Assembly (NCBI GenBank): GCA_019428905.1
Contig: JAHYJN010000014.1
Coordinates: 1-56,677, forward strand
Length of the DNA: 56,677 bases
Reading direction: 5' to 3'
Source of the DNA: Candidatus Brevefilum sp.
GTDB taxonomy: Bacteria; Chloroflexota; Anaerolineae; Anaerolineales; Anaerolineaceae
The notes below the pieces were generated by a model. That model searched no databases. It saw only the letters and a list, made by a program, of their open reading frames with translations, and was not told where the DNA came from. The translations under genes and the position numbers were made by a program. This document shows, in pieces, positions 26,210-38,368 of this stretch (position 1 is the first letter of the stretch; each line of letters begins with the position of its first letter).

Positions 26210-26401
26210 ATGTTTAAAACAATGGGATGGCCAGAGATCATTTTATTGCTCGTGATCGTGCTGTTGGTATTTGGCGTCGGTCGGATTGGAAAGATTGCCG
26301 GTGAACTGGGTGAGGGCATTCGTGCCTTTAAAGAAGGTTTGGCTGGTGAGAAGAAAGATCAGGCCTCGGAAGAAGAAACACAGGAAACCGAAGAAGAGTA
26401 G
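26210..26401 (+). CDS. tatA: TatA pore-forming subunit
   Basis: 63 residues: one N-terminal transmembrane helix (residues 7-22, PEIILLLVIVLLVFGVG), the hinge GRIGKIAGELGEGIRAF with the Phe at its end, and a charged Glu/Lys-rich tail. These are the features of TatA, which oligomerises into the protein-conducting channel. GAAGGAG lies 7 bases ahead of the ATG. 30 bases separate it from tatC. Confidence 0.93.
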   Translation: MFKTMGWPEIILLLVIVLLVFGVGRIGKIAGELGEGIRAFKEGLAGEKKDQASEEETQETEEE

Positions 26402-26418
26402 ACGATCTTCACTAAACC

Positions 26419-26790
26419 ATGCAGATATTTAATGTCGGTGTATTAGAGATCCTGTTCATCCTGATCCTGGCTTTCGTCATTCTTGGTCCGCGGAGGACGA
26501 TTAAGACAGCCAGGGATGTGGGTGTGTGGGTACGCAATTTAGCGAAATCACCGATTTGGCGTGACATCGTCTCCGCGTCCAGTGAAATACGAGATTTACC
26601 CAAGAAGATAATGGACGATGCTGAGCTCCAAAAAATGGTGGAGGAACTTGATCTTTCAGCACAGGAAATCAAAGAGATCATCGGTCAGGCGCAGCGGGAA
26701 ACTGAAACTGAGCTGACGAGGCTTGAAGGGGAGATTGATCAGGAGTTGCAATCGAAGACTTCAGAAGATAATGAAAATTCAAGTGATTAA
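26419..26790 (+). CDS. tatB: TatB-like twin-arginine translocase subunit
   Basis: 123 residues. One N-terminal helix (VGVLEILFILILAFVILGP, Glu at residue 10 as in TatB) is followed by the GPRRTIKTARDVGVWVR amphipathic segment and a long, highly charged helical tail (about 50-123), longer than TatA. It is the third gene of the tat operon, 17 bases after tatA. TatB would partner TatC in the receptor complex. In lineages with only TatA-type proteins it could be a second TatA, so tatB is the probable but not certain label. Confidence 0.82.
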   Translation: MQIFNVGVLEILFILILAFVILGPRRTIKTARDVGVWVRNLAKSPIWRDIVSASSEIRDLPKKIMDDAELQKMVEELDLSAQEIKEIIGQAQRETETELTRLEGEIDQELQSKTSEDNENSSD

Positions 26791-27154
26791 AACTTAATGG
26801 CTAACATCATCCGAATCAGATACAGCCTGTTAACAATTTAAACGATGATGTTCCGAGTACCGAGCCAGGATCAAAAGTAATCGTAAACGTAGATTGATTA
26901 GGGGGTGTAATAAATTATATTCTAATTGAAACGGTCCATCAATATCGCATCAATTTAGTCAAATTTTTACTTCCAAATGGTTGATCTGATAAGTTTTTTT
27001 CTGTGAAAAAGATTTAGCCTTGGCAATTATTAAAACGCCGACCAGGGCATGGGTTGAGATTAAGTAGATCCGCTTTGTTACTTCAATTAGCCATCTCTTA
27101 TTTTTAACTAAGTATATCTTTATTGTCAGATTTTTAAAAATATCAAAAATACCC

Positions 27155-27182
27155 TTGACAGCTATGGGAAAGCTGTTATCAT
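27155..27182 (+). promoter_or_regulatory. promoter of the LacI-family regulator gene
   Basis: Consensus TTGACA at 27155-27160 and TATCAT at 27177-27182, separated by 16 bases. Transcription would begin near 27189, inside the tandem repeat array, giving a leader of about 64 bases before the ATG at 27253. Confidence 0.7.
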
Positions 27183-27186
27183 TGTT

Positions 27187-27222
27187 AGCGTTATCGGGAG
27201 CGTTATCAGGAACGTTATCGGG
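27187..27222. repeat. three 12-bp tandem repeats at the regulator start site
   Basis: Three head-to-tail copies of a 12-mer (AGCGTTATCGGG, AGCGTTATCAGG, AACGTTATCGGG). A fourth GTTATC core lies 15 bases further upstream, within the -10 region (27175-27180). The array overlaps the predicted transcription start, where an autoregulatory operator array or slippage-prone leader would act. Confidence 0.85.
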
Positions 27223-27252
27223 AACTCCCAATCAGCTCGGATGGTGTAAAGC

Positions 27253-28305
27253 ATGGTTGTTCACAAAATCGATCGAGTAACTTTGAAAGATGTAGCTTCG
27301 ATTGCTGATGTTTCCATCCAGACCGTATCACGTGTGGTAAATAATCATCCAGATGTGGCACCCGATACCCGGCAACGTGTTCAGGAAGTCATCGCGCAAG
27401 TGGGGTATCGACCGAATATCCTGGCACGCAGTTTGATCAGCCAACGAAGTTTTACCTTAGGCGTTGTAATTGCCGGCCTTAAATTGACCGGCCCGTTGAC
27501 CGTTTTAAATGGGATCACAACCGCAGCTGAAAAAGCGCGTTACGCACTGATGCTGATGGAATTACCCAGTTATACGACCGATGATATCGAGCTAATCTTT
27601 GACGCACTTCTCTCGCGACAGGTGGATGGGATCATCTGGGCAGTACCTGAGGTTGAGGATAACCGTTTGTGGATCAATAAATTCCCGAAAAACCAAAACA
27701 TTCCCCTGGTGTACCTGACCATGCAGCCGCAAGAAGGCCTTACGGTTGTGGCGATTAATAATTATGTGGGCGGTCGCCTGGCGACAGCACATTTATTGGG
27801 GCAAGGTTATCGCCATATTGGCCATATCGCTGGCCCACTGGACTGGTGGGAATCCCGCCAGCGGATGAAGGGTTGGGAAGATACCTTAAAGGAAGCTGGT
27901 TGTGAGGTATCGGATCAGCACTGGGTCATGGGCGATTGGTCACCTGCCAGCGGAGCGGAGAAAATTCAGCTATTGCTTGATCGTTATCCGGAAATGGATG
28001 CGATTTTTGTTGGAAATGATCAAATGGCACTGGGTGTTTTACATGTGCTGCATGCGCAGGGATTGCGCGTGCCAGAAGACATCGGCTTGGTCGGTTTTGA
28101 TGATATTCAAGAAGCTGCGCATTATTGGCCGCCTTTAACGACTATCAAACAGGATCAACGATATGTTGGCAAAGTGGCTGTTGAGGAATTGATCAAATTA
28201 ATCGAAGCAAATTTGCGTGGAACAGATATGGATGCTCCGAAATCATTTTTACTGGACCCTATCTTGATGGTCCGGGAAAGCTCAATTCGTTCTGGTAATG
28301 AATAA
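27253..28305 (+). CDS. LacI-family transcriptional regulator of the pentose locus
   Basis: 350 residues. The N-terminal LacI helix-turn-helix is clear (VTLKDVASIADVSIQTVSRVV at about 8-28, followed by hinge YRPNILARSL). The periplasmic-binding-protein-like effector domain runs from about 70, with TLGVVIAG, VDGIIWAVPE, AINNYVGGRLATAHLLGQGY, FVGNDQMALGVLHVLH and GLVGFDDIQEAAHY. It should bind DNA as a dimer and respond to a sugar or sugar phosphate. It sits directly upstream of the sugar transporter and AraA genes in the same direction, so it is the likely local regulator. Its own promoter overlaps a 12-bp repeat array that may be its operator. Confidence 0.93.
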   Translation: MVVHKIDRVTLKDVASIADVSIQTVSRVVNNHPDVAPDTRQRVQEVIAQVGYRPNILARSLISQRSFTLGVVIAGLKLTGPLTVLNGITTAAEKARYALMLMELPSYTTDDIELIFDALLSRQVDGIIWAVPEVEDNRLWINKFPKNQNIPLVYLTMQPQEGLTVVAINNYVGGRLATAHLLGQGYRHIGHIAGPLDWWESRQRMKGWEDTLKEAGCEVSDQHWVMGDWSPASGAEKIQLLLDRYPEMDAIFVGNDQMALGVLHVLHAQGLRVPEDIGLVGFDDIQEAAHYWPPLTTIKQDQRYVGKVAVEELIKLIEANLRGTDMDAPKSFLLDPILMVRESSIRSGNE

Positions 28306-28460
28306 TATAAGGCTTGTCTGAAGGAGGTGATGTTGAAGGGAAGAGAGAAAAAATTAATAAAGATGTGGTCATAAGCCTCACTGATGTTCACATCGTAAAT
28401 GTTGTTATGAACCCTTAAAAATCTCCAGATGGAGAAAATCGAAAATAATTAGGAGAAAAA

Positions 28461-29543
28461 ATGAAAAAGAATTTGTTTGTACTGTTAGGCATTTTGTTGC
28501 TCGCTTCCATGGTTCTTTCTGCATGTGGCGGCAGCGCAGCCGACGACGCCGAAGAGAAGAAATTTGTGGGTATCTCGATGCCCACCAAGACTTCCTCGCG
28601 CTGGATTTCAGATGGTGAGAGCATGGTCGCTGTATTCCAGGAAATGGGCTACGAGACCGATCTGCAATTTGCGGATGATGACATCCCCAACCAGCTGAAC
28701 CAGATTGAGAACATGATCACCAAAGGTGTTGATGTCCTCGTGATCGCTGCGATCGATGGTGCAACCCTGACAGATGCTCTGCAACAGGCTGCGGATAACG
28801 ACATTCTGGTCGTTGCTTATGACCGCTTGCTGGTCAATTCCGAGAATGTCGACTTCTACGCAACATTCGACAATTTTGGCGTCGGTGTGATCATGGGCTC
28901 GCAAATTGAAGAAGGCCTGGATCTGAAGAATGCTGAAGGCCCATTCAATGTCGAACTGTTCGGCGGTTCACCCGATGACACCAATGCCTACTACTTCTAT
29001 GATGGTGCCATGTCCGTCCTTCAGCCCTACATTGACAGCGGAAAACTGGTTGTTCAAAGCGGCCAGATGGGTATGGATGTTGTTTCCACCCTGCGTTGGG
29101 ACGGCATTGTCGCCCAGGCTCGGATGGACAACCTGCTGAGCGCTTTCTATACCGACAAGCGCGTGGATGCTGTTCTGGCACCCTATGATGGCTTGAGCAT
29201 TGGCATTATTTCCTCACTCAAGGGTGTTGGTTATGGCACAGAAGGCCAACCGATGCCTGTGGTGACCGGTCAGGATGCTGAAATTGCCTCCGTCAAATCG
29301 ATGATTGCTGGCGAGCAAACCTACACCGTCTTCAAAGACACCCGTGACCTTGCCAAACAAACCGCGATGATGGTGGATGCATACTTCAAGGGCGAAGAAG
29401 TGCCGATCAATGACACCACGACTTACGACAATAGTGTTAAAATTGTGCCTTCCTACCTGCTGATCCCTTATAGTGTTGATATCAGTAACTACTACGAACT
29501 TCTGGTTGGAAGTGGTTATTACACTGAGGCTGACCTCCAATAA
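28461..29543 (+). CDS. ChvE-type sugar-binding lipoprotein of an ABC importer
   Basis: 360 residues with a lipoprotein signal ([20 protein letters not shown], lipobox LSAC, Cys at 21), then an acidic linker. The type I periplasmic-binding fold starts at about 34 with [19 protein letters not shown] and continues with [52 protein letters not shown] and [20 protein letters not shown]. These match the ChvE/XylF-type binding proteins for pentoses and galactose. Well-spaced AGGAG precedes the ATG. Immediately followed by the ATPase and permease. A large intercistronic hairpin after it probably keeps its mRNA more abundant than the transporter messages. Substrate inferred as L-arabinose or a related monosaccharide from the araA context. 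Confidence 0.93.
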   Translation: MKKNLFVLLGILLLASMVLSACGGSAADDAEEKKFVGISMPTKTSSRWISDGESMVAVFQEMGYETDLQFADDDIPNQLNQIENMITKGVDVLVIAAIDGATLTDALQQAADNDILVVAYDRLLVNSENVDFYATFDNFGVGVIMGSQIEEGLDLKNAEGPFNVELFGGSPDDTNAYYFYDGAMSVLQPYIDSGKLVVQSGQMGMDVVSTLRWDGIVAQARMDNLLSAFYTDKRVDAVLAPYDGLSIGIISSLKGVGYGTEGQPMPVVTGQDAEIASVKSMIAGEQTYTVFKDTRDLAKQTAMMVDAYFKGEEVPINDTTTYDNSVKIVPSYLLIPYSVDISNYYELLVGSGYYTEADLQ

Positions 29544-29557
29544 TTCCTTGATTTGGT

Positions 29558-29588
29558 GGCGTGTGAGAGCATCATGCTCTCACACGCC
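29558..29588 (+). terminator. intercistronic stem-loop after the binding-protein gene
   Basis: A perfect 14-bp stem with a 3-base loop (GGCGTGTGAGAGCA pairs with its complement), 15 bases after the stop codon. No T-run follows, so it probably acts as an attenuator or 3' stabiliser, as seen between binding-protein and permease genes in many sugar operons. Confidence 0.75.
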
Positions 29589-29692
29589 TTGTCCTCATCA
29601 ATTATGTTTAGATTAAGCAATTCCTCATCGATGATCATCAACGACCAGGGTTGCATATTATTATCCCCACAGATGATAAGGACGCGTTGAAT

Positions 29693-31222
29693 ATGTCAGA
29701 TGTCATTTTGGAAATGCGCAATATCACCAAGGTCTTTCCCGGTGTTAAAGCGCTTGATAATGTAAGTTTTAGTGTGCGTGAAGGTGAGATCCATGCCTTA
29801 GTAGGAGAAAATGGTGCTGGAAAATCAACCCTGATGCAGGTGTTGAGCGGTGTTCACCCATACGGCAGCTATGAGGGAACGATTTATTTTAAGGGGAAGG
29901 AATGCCAATTTCGGAATATTACGCAGTCAGAAGATGTTGGTCTTGTCATTATTCATCAAGAACTGGCACTGGTTCCTTTTCTTTCAATTGTTGAAAATCT
30001 TTTCCTCGGAAATGAGCAAGGTAAGAACGGCATTATCGACTGGAATAAAGCTGTTTCAATGTCAGAAGGGTTGCTCGAGAAAGTTGGATTGGAAGAAGCG
30101 CCAGCAACACTGGTGAAAGATCTGGGCGTTGGAAAACAGCAATTGGTCGAAATCGCCAAGGCATTAGCAAAAGAGGTCCAGCTTTTAATCTTAGATGAAC
30201 CAACAGCGTCTCTGAACGACAGTGACAGTGAAAAATTGCTTGATTTACTGCGCCAGTTTAGAGAGAACGGGATTTCATCGATTTTGATCTCCCATAAATT
30301 AAGCGAAGTTCTCAAAGTTGCCGATTCGATTACCATCCTCAGGGATGGCGCAACGATTGAAACCTTGGATTGCCGTAAAGATGAGATCACTGAAGACCGC
30401 ATTATTCGCGGTATGGTCGGACGTGACCTTACCCATCGTTTCCCCGAAAGAGACGTAAAAATTGGAAAGACGATTTTTGAAGTCAAGGATTGGAATGTTT
30501 ATCACCCGTTGCAAGAAGACCGTAAGGTCAGTGATGACATAAATCTTTACGTCCGTGAAGGTGAAGTGGTCGGTGTTGCTGGATTGATGGGTGCCGGAAG
30601 AACGGAATTGGCGATGAGCATTTTTGGCCGTTCTTACGGCAAGGATATCAGCGGAAAAGCCTTTAAGTATGGCGAAGAAATCGATGTCAGCACCATTCAA
30701 AAAGCCATCGCGCATGGCATTGCTTATGCCACCGAAGACCGCAAAGCTTATGGACTGGTTTTGATCCACCCGATTAAAGATAATATTTCGATTGCGAACT
30801 TAGCATCTGTATCTAATTATGGGGTGATCGAAGATCCTAAAGAATTTTCAATGGTTCGCGAATTCAGGGATATGCTTGATATCCGTTGTTCGAGTGTGTT
30901 GCAATTGGCGCTTAATCTCTCAGGCGGTAATCAACAGAAAGTTGTGCTCAGCAAATGGCTATTTGCCAACCAGGATATTCTGTTCCTTGATGAACCCACT
31001 CGGGGTATCGATGTTGGCGCGAAATACGAAATCTATACCATCATTAATCAGTTGGCCAGTGAGGGAAAGGGCATCGTTCTGCTTTCCTCGGAGCTGCCTG
31101 AACTTTTGGGCATTTGCGACCGGATTTACGTGATGAGCAAGGGCAAAATCGTAGCCGAAATGAAGGCCAGCGATGCAACCCAAGAAAAAGTTATGAAACA
31201 TATTATGAACAACACGAGGTAA
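29693..31222 (+). CDS. double-domain ATPase of a ChvE/GguA-type sugar ABC importer
   Basis: 509 residues from the ATG at 29693 ([20 protein letters not shown]), preceded by AAGGA; an upstream frame is implausible. The N-terminal ATPase has Walker [11 protein letters not shown]-loop [13 protein letters not shown], signature-like [15 protein letters not shown] and Walker [12 protein letters not shown]. The C-terminal ATPase has a degenerate Walker A ([10 protein letters not shown]), signature [11 protein letters not shown] and [16 protein letters not shown]. This tandem arrangement with one degenerate site is characteristic of RbsA/XylG/GguA monosaccharide importers. It powers the permease encoded 7 bases downstream. 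Confidence 0.95.
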   Translation: MSDVILEMRNITKVFPGVKALDNVSFSVREGEIHALVGENGAGKSTLMQVLSGVHPYGSYEGTIYFKGKECQFRNITQSEDVGLVIIHQELALVPFLSIVENLFLGNEQGKNGIIDWNKAVSMSEGLLEKVGLEEAPATLVKDLGVGKQQLVEIAKALAKEVQLLILDEPTASLNDSDSEKLLDLLRQFRENGISSILISHKLSEVLKVADSITILRDGATIETLDCRKDEITEDRIIRGMVGRDLTHRFPERDVKIGKTIFEVKDWNVYHPLQEDRKVSDDINLYVREGEVVGVAGLMGAGRTELAMSIFGRSYGKDISGKAFKYGEEIDVSTIQKAIAHGIAYATEDRKAYGLVLIHPIKDNISIANLASVSNYGVIEDPKEFSMVREFRDMLDIRCSSVLQLALNLSGGNQQKVVLSKWLFANQDILFLDEPTRGIDVGAKYEIYTIINQLASEGKGIVLLSSELPELLGICDRIYVMSKGKIVAEMKASDATQEKVMKHIMNNTR

Positions 31223-31229
31223 TGGATTT

Positions 31230-32393
31230 ATGAAAACTTTGCTAACCTTCTTAAGGAAGAATGTTCGTGATTACGGCATCTTAATTGCCCTGATCGTGAT
31301 TATTGTATTCTTTCAAAACACAACCAATGGCATCTTGTTGCGACCGATTAACATCACCAATCTTGTCTTACAGAACAGCTATATCGTCATCATGGCCTGT
31401 GGGATGTTGTTGGTCATTGTCGCTGGAGGCATTGACCTCTCTGTGGGCTCGGTGGCTGCATTTATTGGCGCCGTTGCTGCCGTGTTCATGGTTCGATACA
31501 ACATGCATTGGTTTTTAACCATCGTGCTGTCGCTCATCCTGGGTGGGTTGATCGGTGCATTTCAAGGGTATTGGATCTCATATGCCAAGATACCGGCTTT
31601 TATCGTCACCCTAGCGGGCATGTTAATCTTCCGAGGTTTAACGCTCGTCATGCTGCAGGGCGAGGCAGTTGGGCCATTTGCGGTACCCTTCCAGCGTTTG
31701 AGCTCAGGTTTTATCCCAGATTTCTTCAATTATGACGGATTTCATGTGACCACGGTGTTGATTGGGGTCATATTCTCGGTTTTGATTGTGGTGATCGATT
31801 TGATAAATAGATCAAAGCAGAAGAAGTATGGATTTGAGGTTCTACCTTTTTACCTGATGGTTGTGAAAAACCTGCTGATTGTGGGCGCTGTCTTGGGTTT
31901 ATGCTGGCTTATGGCCTCGTATAAAGGTCTGCCCACGGTGATGATCATCTTATTCGTGCTGATCATTTTATATACTTTTGTCACCAGCCAGACGGTTATT
32001 GGAAGACGGATCTATGCCATGGGCGGTAATGTGAAAGCAGCGATGCTTTCAGGTGTCAACACTGAACGCCTGTACTTCCTGACCTTTGTCAATATGGGCG
32101 TCTTGGCTGCTTTGGCCGGTTTAATTGTTGCTGCCCGTTTGAATGTGGCTACCCCCAAAGCTGGCGACGGTTTCGAGCTGGATGTTATTGCCGCTGTGTT
32201 CATCGGTGGTGCATCTGCCACTGGTGGAATCGGGAAGATCATTGGCGCCGTAGTGGGTGCGTTCATGATCGGTGTGATGAACAATGGTATGTCCATTATG
32301 GGCATCGGTATCGATTGGCAGCAGGCGATCAAAGGTATTGTTCTGCTACTGGCGGTGTTATTTGATGTCTACAGCAAGAAAAAGATTCAGTAA
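31230..32393 (+). CDS. GguB/XylH-type sugar ABC permease
   Basis: 387 residues, about ten membrane helices. Signatures of the monosaccharide (CUT2) permease family: NITNLVLQNSYIVIMACGML, VAGGIDLSVGSVAAFIGAVA, IPAFIVTLAGMLIFRGL, GRRIYAMGGNVKAAMLSGVN and the late VIAAVFIGGASATGGIGKI. It is longer than RbsC by an inserted pair of helices around 185-260, as in XylH and GguB. Starts 7 bases after the ATPase gene. With the binding protein and ATPase it completes the importer. Confidence 0.95.
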   Translation: MKTLLTFLRKNVRDYGILIALIVIIVFFQNTTNGILLRPINITNLVLQNSYIVIMACGMLLVIVAGGIDLSVGSVAAFIGAVAAVFMVRYNMHWFLTIVLSLILGGLIGAFQGYWISYAKIPAFIVTLAGMLIFRGLTLVMLQGEAVGPFAVPFQRLSSGFIPDFFNYDGFHVTTVLIGVIFSVLIVVIDLINRSKQKKYGFEVLPFYLMVVKNLLIVGAVLGLCWLMASYKGLPTVMIILFVLIILYTFVTSQTVIGRRIYAMGGNVKAAMLSGVNTERLYFLTFVNMGVLAALAGLIVAARLNVATPKAGDGFELDVIAAVFIGGASATGGIGKIIGAVVGAFMIGVMNNGMSIMGIGIDWQQAIKGIVLLLAVLFDVYSKKKIQ

Positions 32394-32633
32394 GGAAATT
32401 TGAGCTTATAGCCAATATTCACATCATCCTTTTAATTTTTCGATAGGTTAGCATTTTTTATCAAATTGATTGGTTGAGAGGCTTTGTCCTCGCTGTGCTC
32501 ATGAGGTCTTAATAACATTTCCACCGTTGCGGCACAGCGATGGAAAATGTGAATTTCGGCAAAAGCCCTTAACGCTCGTTCAATTCTGGCGGAAGGTAAT
32601 GAAGATCTTAAAAGGACGATTAGCCGAGTAAAT

Positions 32634-33626
32634 ATGAGCCAAGAAAAATGCATACTCGTAACCGGTGCAACCGGGAAAGTGGGTCAAACTTTCATTCGTC
32701 GGCTTCTCGCTGATGAAAATTTGACCTACTTTTCGATTAGGGCCCTATGTCACAACCGGATGTTAACCGCAGGAGATCGTGTTGATGTTATCAAAGGGTC
32801 CATTGAGGATCTGGAAACGGTTGAACGGGCAATGGAGGGGGTGACGCATGTCCTTCATCTGGCGACATGCAAAGAAACTCCCGACCAGGTGATGGATGTG
32901 GCCGTTAAAGGTTTGTTCTGGCTGCTGGAAACCTGCCGAAAAAGCCAGACCTTTTCGCAATTCATCTTGATCGGGGGCGATGCGTCCGTCGGCCACTTTT
33001 ATTATCCACATCCTTCACCGGTGACTGAAACCCAACCCCACATGGCTTATCCAGGATGCTATGCACTTTCAAAGGTGCTAGAAGAGGTTATGCTGGAGCA
33101 GTATTACCATCAATATAACTTGAACGGCTGCTGCCTACGGGCGCCCTGGATCATGGAGAAGGATGATTTTAAGTATCAACTCTCCTTTGGTGAGGATGTT
33201 TTTGGCGGGCCGCGCTGGCGTGACCTGGTCGGACCTGTAAAAGCTGATGAATTGGCTCGCACAAACACCATCCCAGTCATGCTTGATCCTGCGGGGAAAC
33301 CTGTTAACAGGAATTTTGTCCATGTTGAAGACCTGGTATCTGCGATCTTATTGGCTTTAGACCATCCGAACGCTTTTCAGCAAACTTTCAATATCAGCAT
33401 GGATAAACCTGTAGATTATCGGGAATGTGCACGTTATTTGGCAGAAGCCTACGGTTTCCCTTCTATCGACATCCCAACCCCTTACCACTCAACCTGGTTG
33501 GACAACACCAAGGCAAAATTGCTGCTTGGTTGGCAGCCCGTTTATACACTGCACAAGATGATTAATGATGCCTATTCGTACCATCGGTTAGCGGGTGACC
33601 CCCGAAAGATATGGTACCCCGGCTGA
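32634..33626 (+). CDS. NAD(P)-dependent epimerase/dehydratase (extended SDR)
   Basis: 330 residues. Rossmann nucleotide-binding motif LVTGATGKVGQTFIRRL (residues 8-24). Asp for the adenine in VIKGSIEDLE, and the catalytic Tyr-x3-Lys in CYALSKVLEE (about 142-146). A C-terminal substrate-binding part follows with RNFVHVEDLVSAILLAL and LLGWQPVYTLHKMI, as in sugar-nucleotide epimerases. It lies between the sugar permease and araA in the same direction, so it may act on a sugar taken up by this importer. The exact reaction (epimerase, dehydrogenase or dehydratase) cannot be fixed from sequence; a UDP-sugar role is also possible. Preceded by a 240-base gap, so it may have its own promoter. Confidence 0.82.
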   Translation: MSQEKCILVTGATGKVGQTFIRRLLADENLTYFSIRALCHNRMLTAGDRVDVIKGSIEDLETVERAMEGVTHVLHLATCKETPDQVMDVAVKGLFWLLETCRKSQTFSQFILIGGDASVGHFYYPHPSPVTETQPHMAYPGCYALSKVLEEVMLEQYYHQYNLNGCCLRAPWIMEKDDFKYQLSFGEDVFGGPRWRDLVGPVKADELARTNTIPVMLDPAGKPVNRNFVHVEDLVSAILLALDHPNAFQQTFNISMDKPVDYRECARYLAEAYGFPSIDIPTPYHSTWLDNTKAKLLLGWQPVYTLHKMINDAYSYHRLAGDPRKIWYPG

Positions 33627-33671
33627 GAGAGTTTATAAGCTTTTACTCCTTTATTCACGAAAGGTAAAAAT

Positions 33672-35177
33672 ATGATTGATTTAAAAACCTATGAAGTATG
33701 GTTTGTGACTGGCAGTCAGCACCTGTATGGGGAAGAAACCTTGGCGCAGGTGGCGGTCCACTCCCGTGAGATTGCCGATGCCTTGAACACATCAGAACAC
33801 ATCCCGGTGCGAGTGGTCTTCAAACCCGTCCTGACCACAGCGGAAGCCATTTGGGAATTATGCCAGGAAGCCAACGCCGCTAAAAGCTGTGTGGGGCTGA
33901 TCACCTGGATGCATACCTTCTCGCCGGCGAAAATGTGGATCGCTGGGCTGAACCTGCTGAAGAAACCCTTCCTGCATTTGCACACGCAATACAACCGCGA
34001 GATCCCCTGGGCCGAGATCGATATGGACTTCATGAACCTGAACCAGGCCGCGCACGGCGACCGGGAGTTTGGCTTCATGTGTACCCGGCTGGGGTTGAGC
34101 CGCAAGGTGGTCGTTGGGCATTGGGGGGATGCGGATGTCCAATCGAGTGTGGGAGCCTGGACACGGGCGGCCTGCGGCTGGCACGACGCCCAGGATTGCC
34201 GGATTGCCCGCTTTGGCGACAACATGCGCGATGTGGCGGTGACCGAAGGGGACAAAGTTCAAGCCCAAATGCAGCTGGGTTACAGTGTGCATGGGTATGG
34301 AGTGGGGGACCTGGTGGCGCGAGTGGCGCAGGTGACGGACAACGAGGTAGATGCACTGATCAAAGTTTATGAAGAACGGTACATCCTCAGGCCGGCACTG
34401 CAAGTAGAGGGTAGCCAACGGACATCCCTGCGGGAAGGTGCGCGGATTGAAGTGGGTATGCGCCGCTTCCTTGAAGACGGAGGCTTCAAAGCCTTCACGA
34501 CAACGTTTGAGAACTTGCATGGGTTAGCCCAGCTGCCAGGGCTGGCTGTGCAGCGTCTGATGGCAGATGGATACGGGTTTGGCGCAGAAGGTGACTGGAA
34601 AACTGCTGCTTTGTTGCGAGCGATGAAAGTGATGGGCTCCGGGTTAGACAAGGGGAGCAGCTTCATGGAGGACTACACCTACCACTTCAGCCCACAGGGT
34701 GATAAGGTGCTGGGAGCACACATGCTGGAGATCTGTGCATCGATCGCTGCGGACCAGCCAACACTTGAAATCTTACCGCTTTCAATTGGGGGCAAAGCGG
34801 ACCCGGCACGGTTGATCTTCAATGCCAACCTAGGGCCTGCGGTAGCAGCCTCGCTGGTGCAGATTGGGTCACGGTTCAGGCTGATCGTCAACGCGGTAGA
34901 GGTCACCGCGACGGATGCCCCGCTGCCAAAACTGCCGGTGGCTCGAGCGTTCTGGTCACCCAAACCAGACCTGAAGACGGCGGCGGCCGCTTGGATCTAT
35001 GCTGGGGGTGCGCATCACACCAGCTTCAGCTTTGACCTGACGGCTGAACACCTGGCGGACTATGCCGAGATGGCGGGGATCGAATTCCTGTTGATCGACG
35101 AGCACACACAGCTGGCTGAATTCAAAAAAGAGCTGCGCTGGAACGATCTATATTACAAGCTATCTCAGCTCAGTTGA
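33672..35177 (+). CDS. araA: L-arabinose isomerase
   Basis: 501 residues, the length of characterised AraA. It opens with [18 protein letters not shown], the family's first signature. Metal and catalytic residues are present in [17 protein letters not shown] (Glu), [11 protein letters not shown] (Glu), LGAHMLEIC (His) and [13 protein letters not shown] (His), corresponding to the Glu-Glu-His-His set of E. coli AraA. It interconverts L-arabinose and L-ribulose with Mn. The later enzymes (ribulokinase, ribulose-phosphate epimerase) are not in the window, so they must lie elsewhere. AAAGG lies upstream of the ATG, and a strong hairpin closes the locus. Confidence 0.96.
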   Translation: MIDLKTYEVWFVTGSQHLYGEETLAQVAVHSREIADALNTSEHIPVRVVFKPVLTTAEAIWELCQEANAAKSCVGLITWMHTFSPAKMWIAGLNLLKKPFLHLHTQYNREIPWAEIDMDFMNLNQAAHGDREFGFMCTRLGLSRKVVVGHWGDADVQSSVGAWTRAACGWHDAQDCRIARFGDNMRDVAVTEGDKVQAQMQLGYSVHGYGVGDLVARVAQVTDNEVDALIKVYEERYILRPALQVEGSQRTSLREGARIEVGMRRFLEDGGFKAFTTTFENLHGLAQLPGLAVQRLMADGYGFGAEGDWKTAALLRAMKVMGSGLDKGSSFMEDYTYHFSPQGDKVLGAHMLEICASIAADQPTLEILPLSIGGKADPARLIFNANLGPAVAASLVQIGSRFRLIVNAVEVTATDAPLPKLPVARAFWSPKPDLKTAAAAWIYAGGAHHTSFSFDLTAEHLADYAEMAGIEFLLIDEHTQLAEFKKELRWNDLYYKLSQLS

Positions 35178-35215
35178 GCCGGGGAGAATAATCCTTAGGC
35201 TGAATACATTAAATA

Positions 35216-35251
35216 AAAAGAGGTTGCCCAATTCGTCGGGCAACCTCTTTT
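35216..35251. terminator. bidirectional terminator between araA and gyrB
   Basis: A perfect 14-bp stem (35216-35229 with 35238-35251; core GAGGTTGCCC), 8-base loop, with A- and T-runs built into the stem ends so that it works on both strands of these convergent genes. Confidence 0.93.
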
Positions 35252-35266
35252 AATTGCTGATATAAC

Positions 35267-38216
<2,950 letters not shown>

Positions 38217-38368
38217 ACAAACAATAATTTTACCACATCTGGGGTTTTTCGGCTATAAAGACAGCTGAATCTCAGGCATTATATTTTGTGCGCTTCATTT
38301 AATTAAAAAAGCCATTCATAGGTTGCGAAACAGGACAACCGGTGACCTCATCATGGTAAAATGATGTC

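Larger units (their letters stand above)
26791..27252. other. 462-base intergenic region ahead of the LacI-family gene
   Basis: AT-rich and without a convincing gene. A 9-bp inverted repeat (AACATCATC at 26803-26811, GATGATGTT at 26844-26852, 32-base loop) lies just after tatB and may be a weak terminator. The right end carries a strong promoter and a 12-bp tandem repeat, both listed separately. Confidence 0.45.

Noticed and set aside
28385..28412. Imperfect palindrome (GTTCACAT ... ATGAAC) ahead of the binding-protein gene as a LacI operator
   Set aside because: The arms match for only 5 bases at each end and the spacing is not LacI-like, so it is not listed as a feature.
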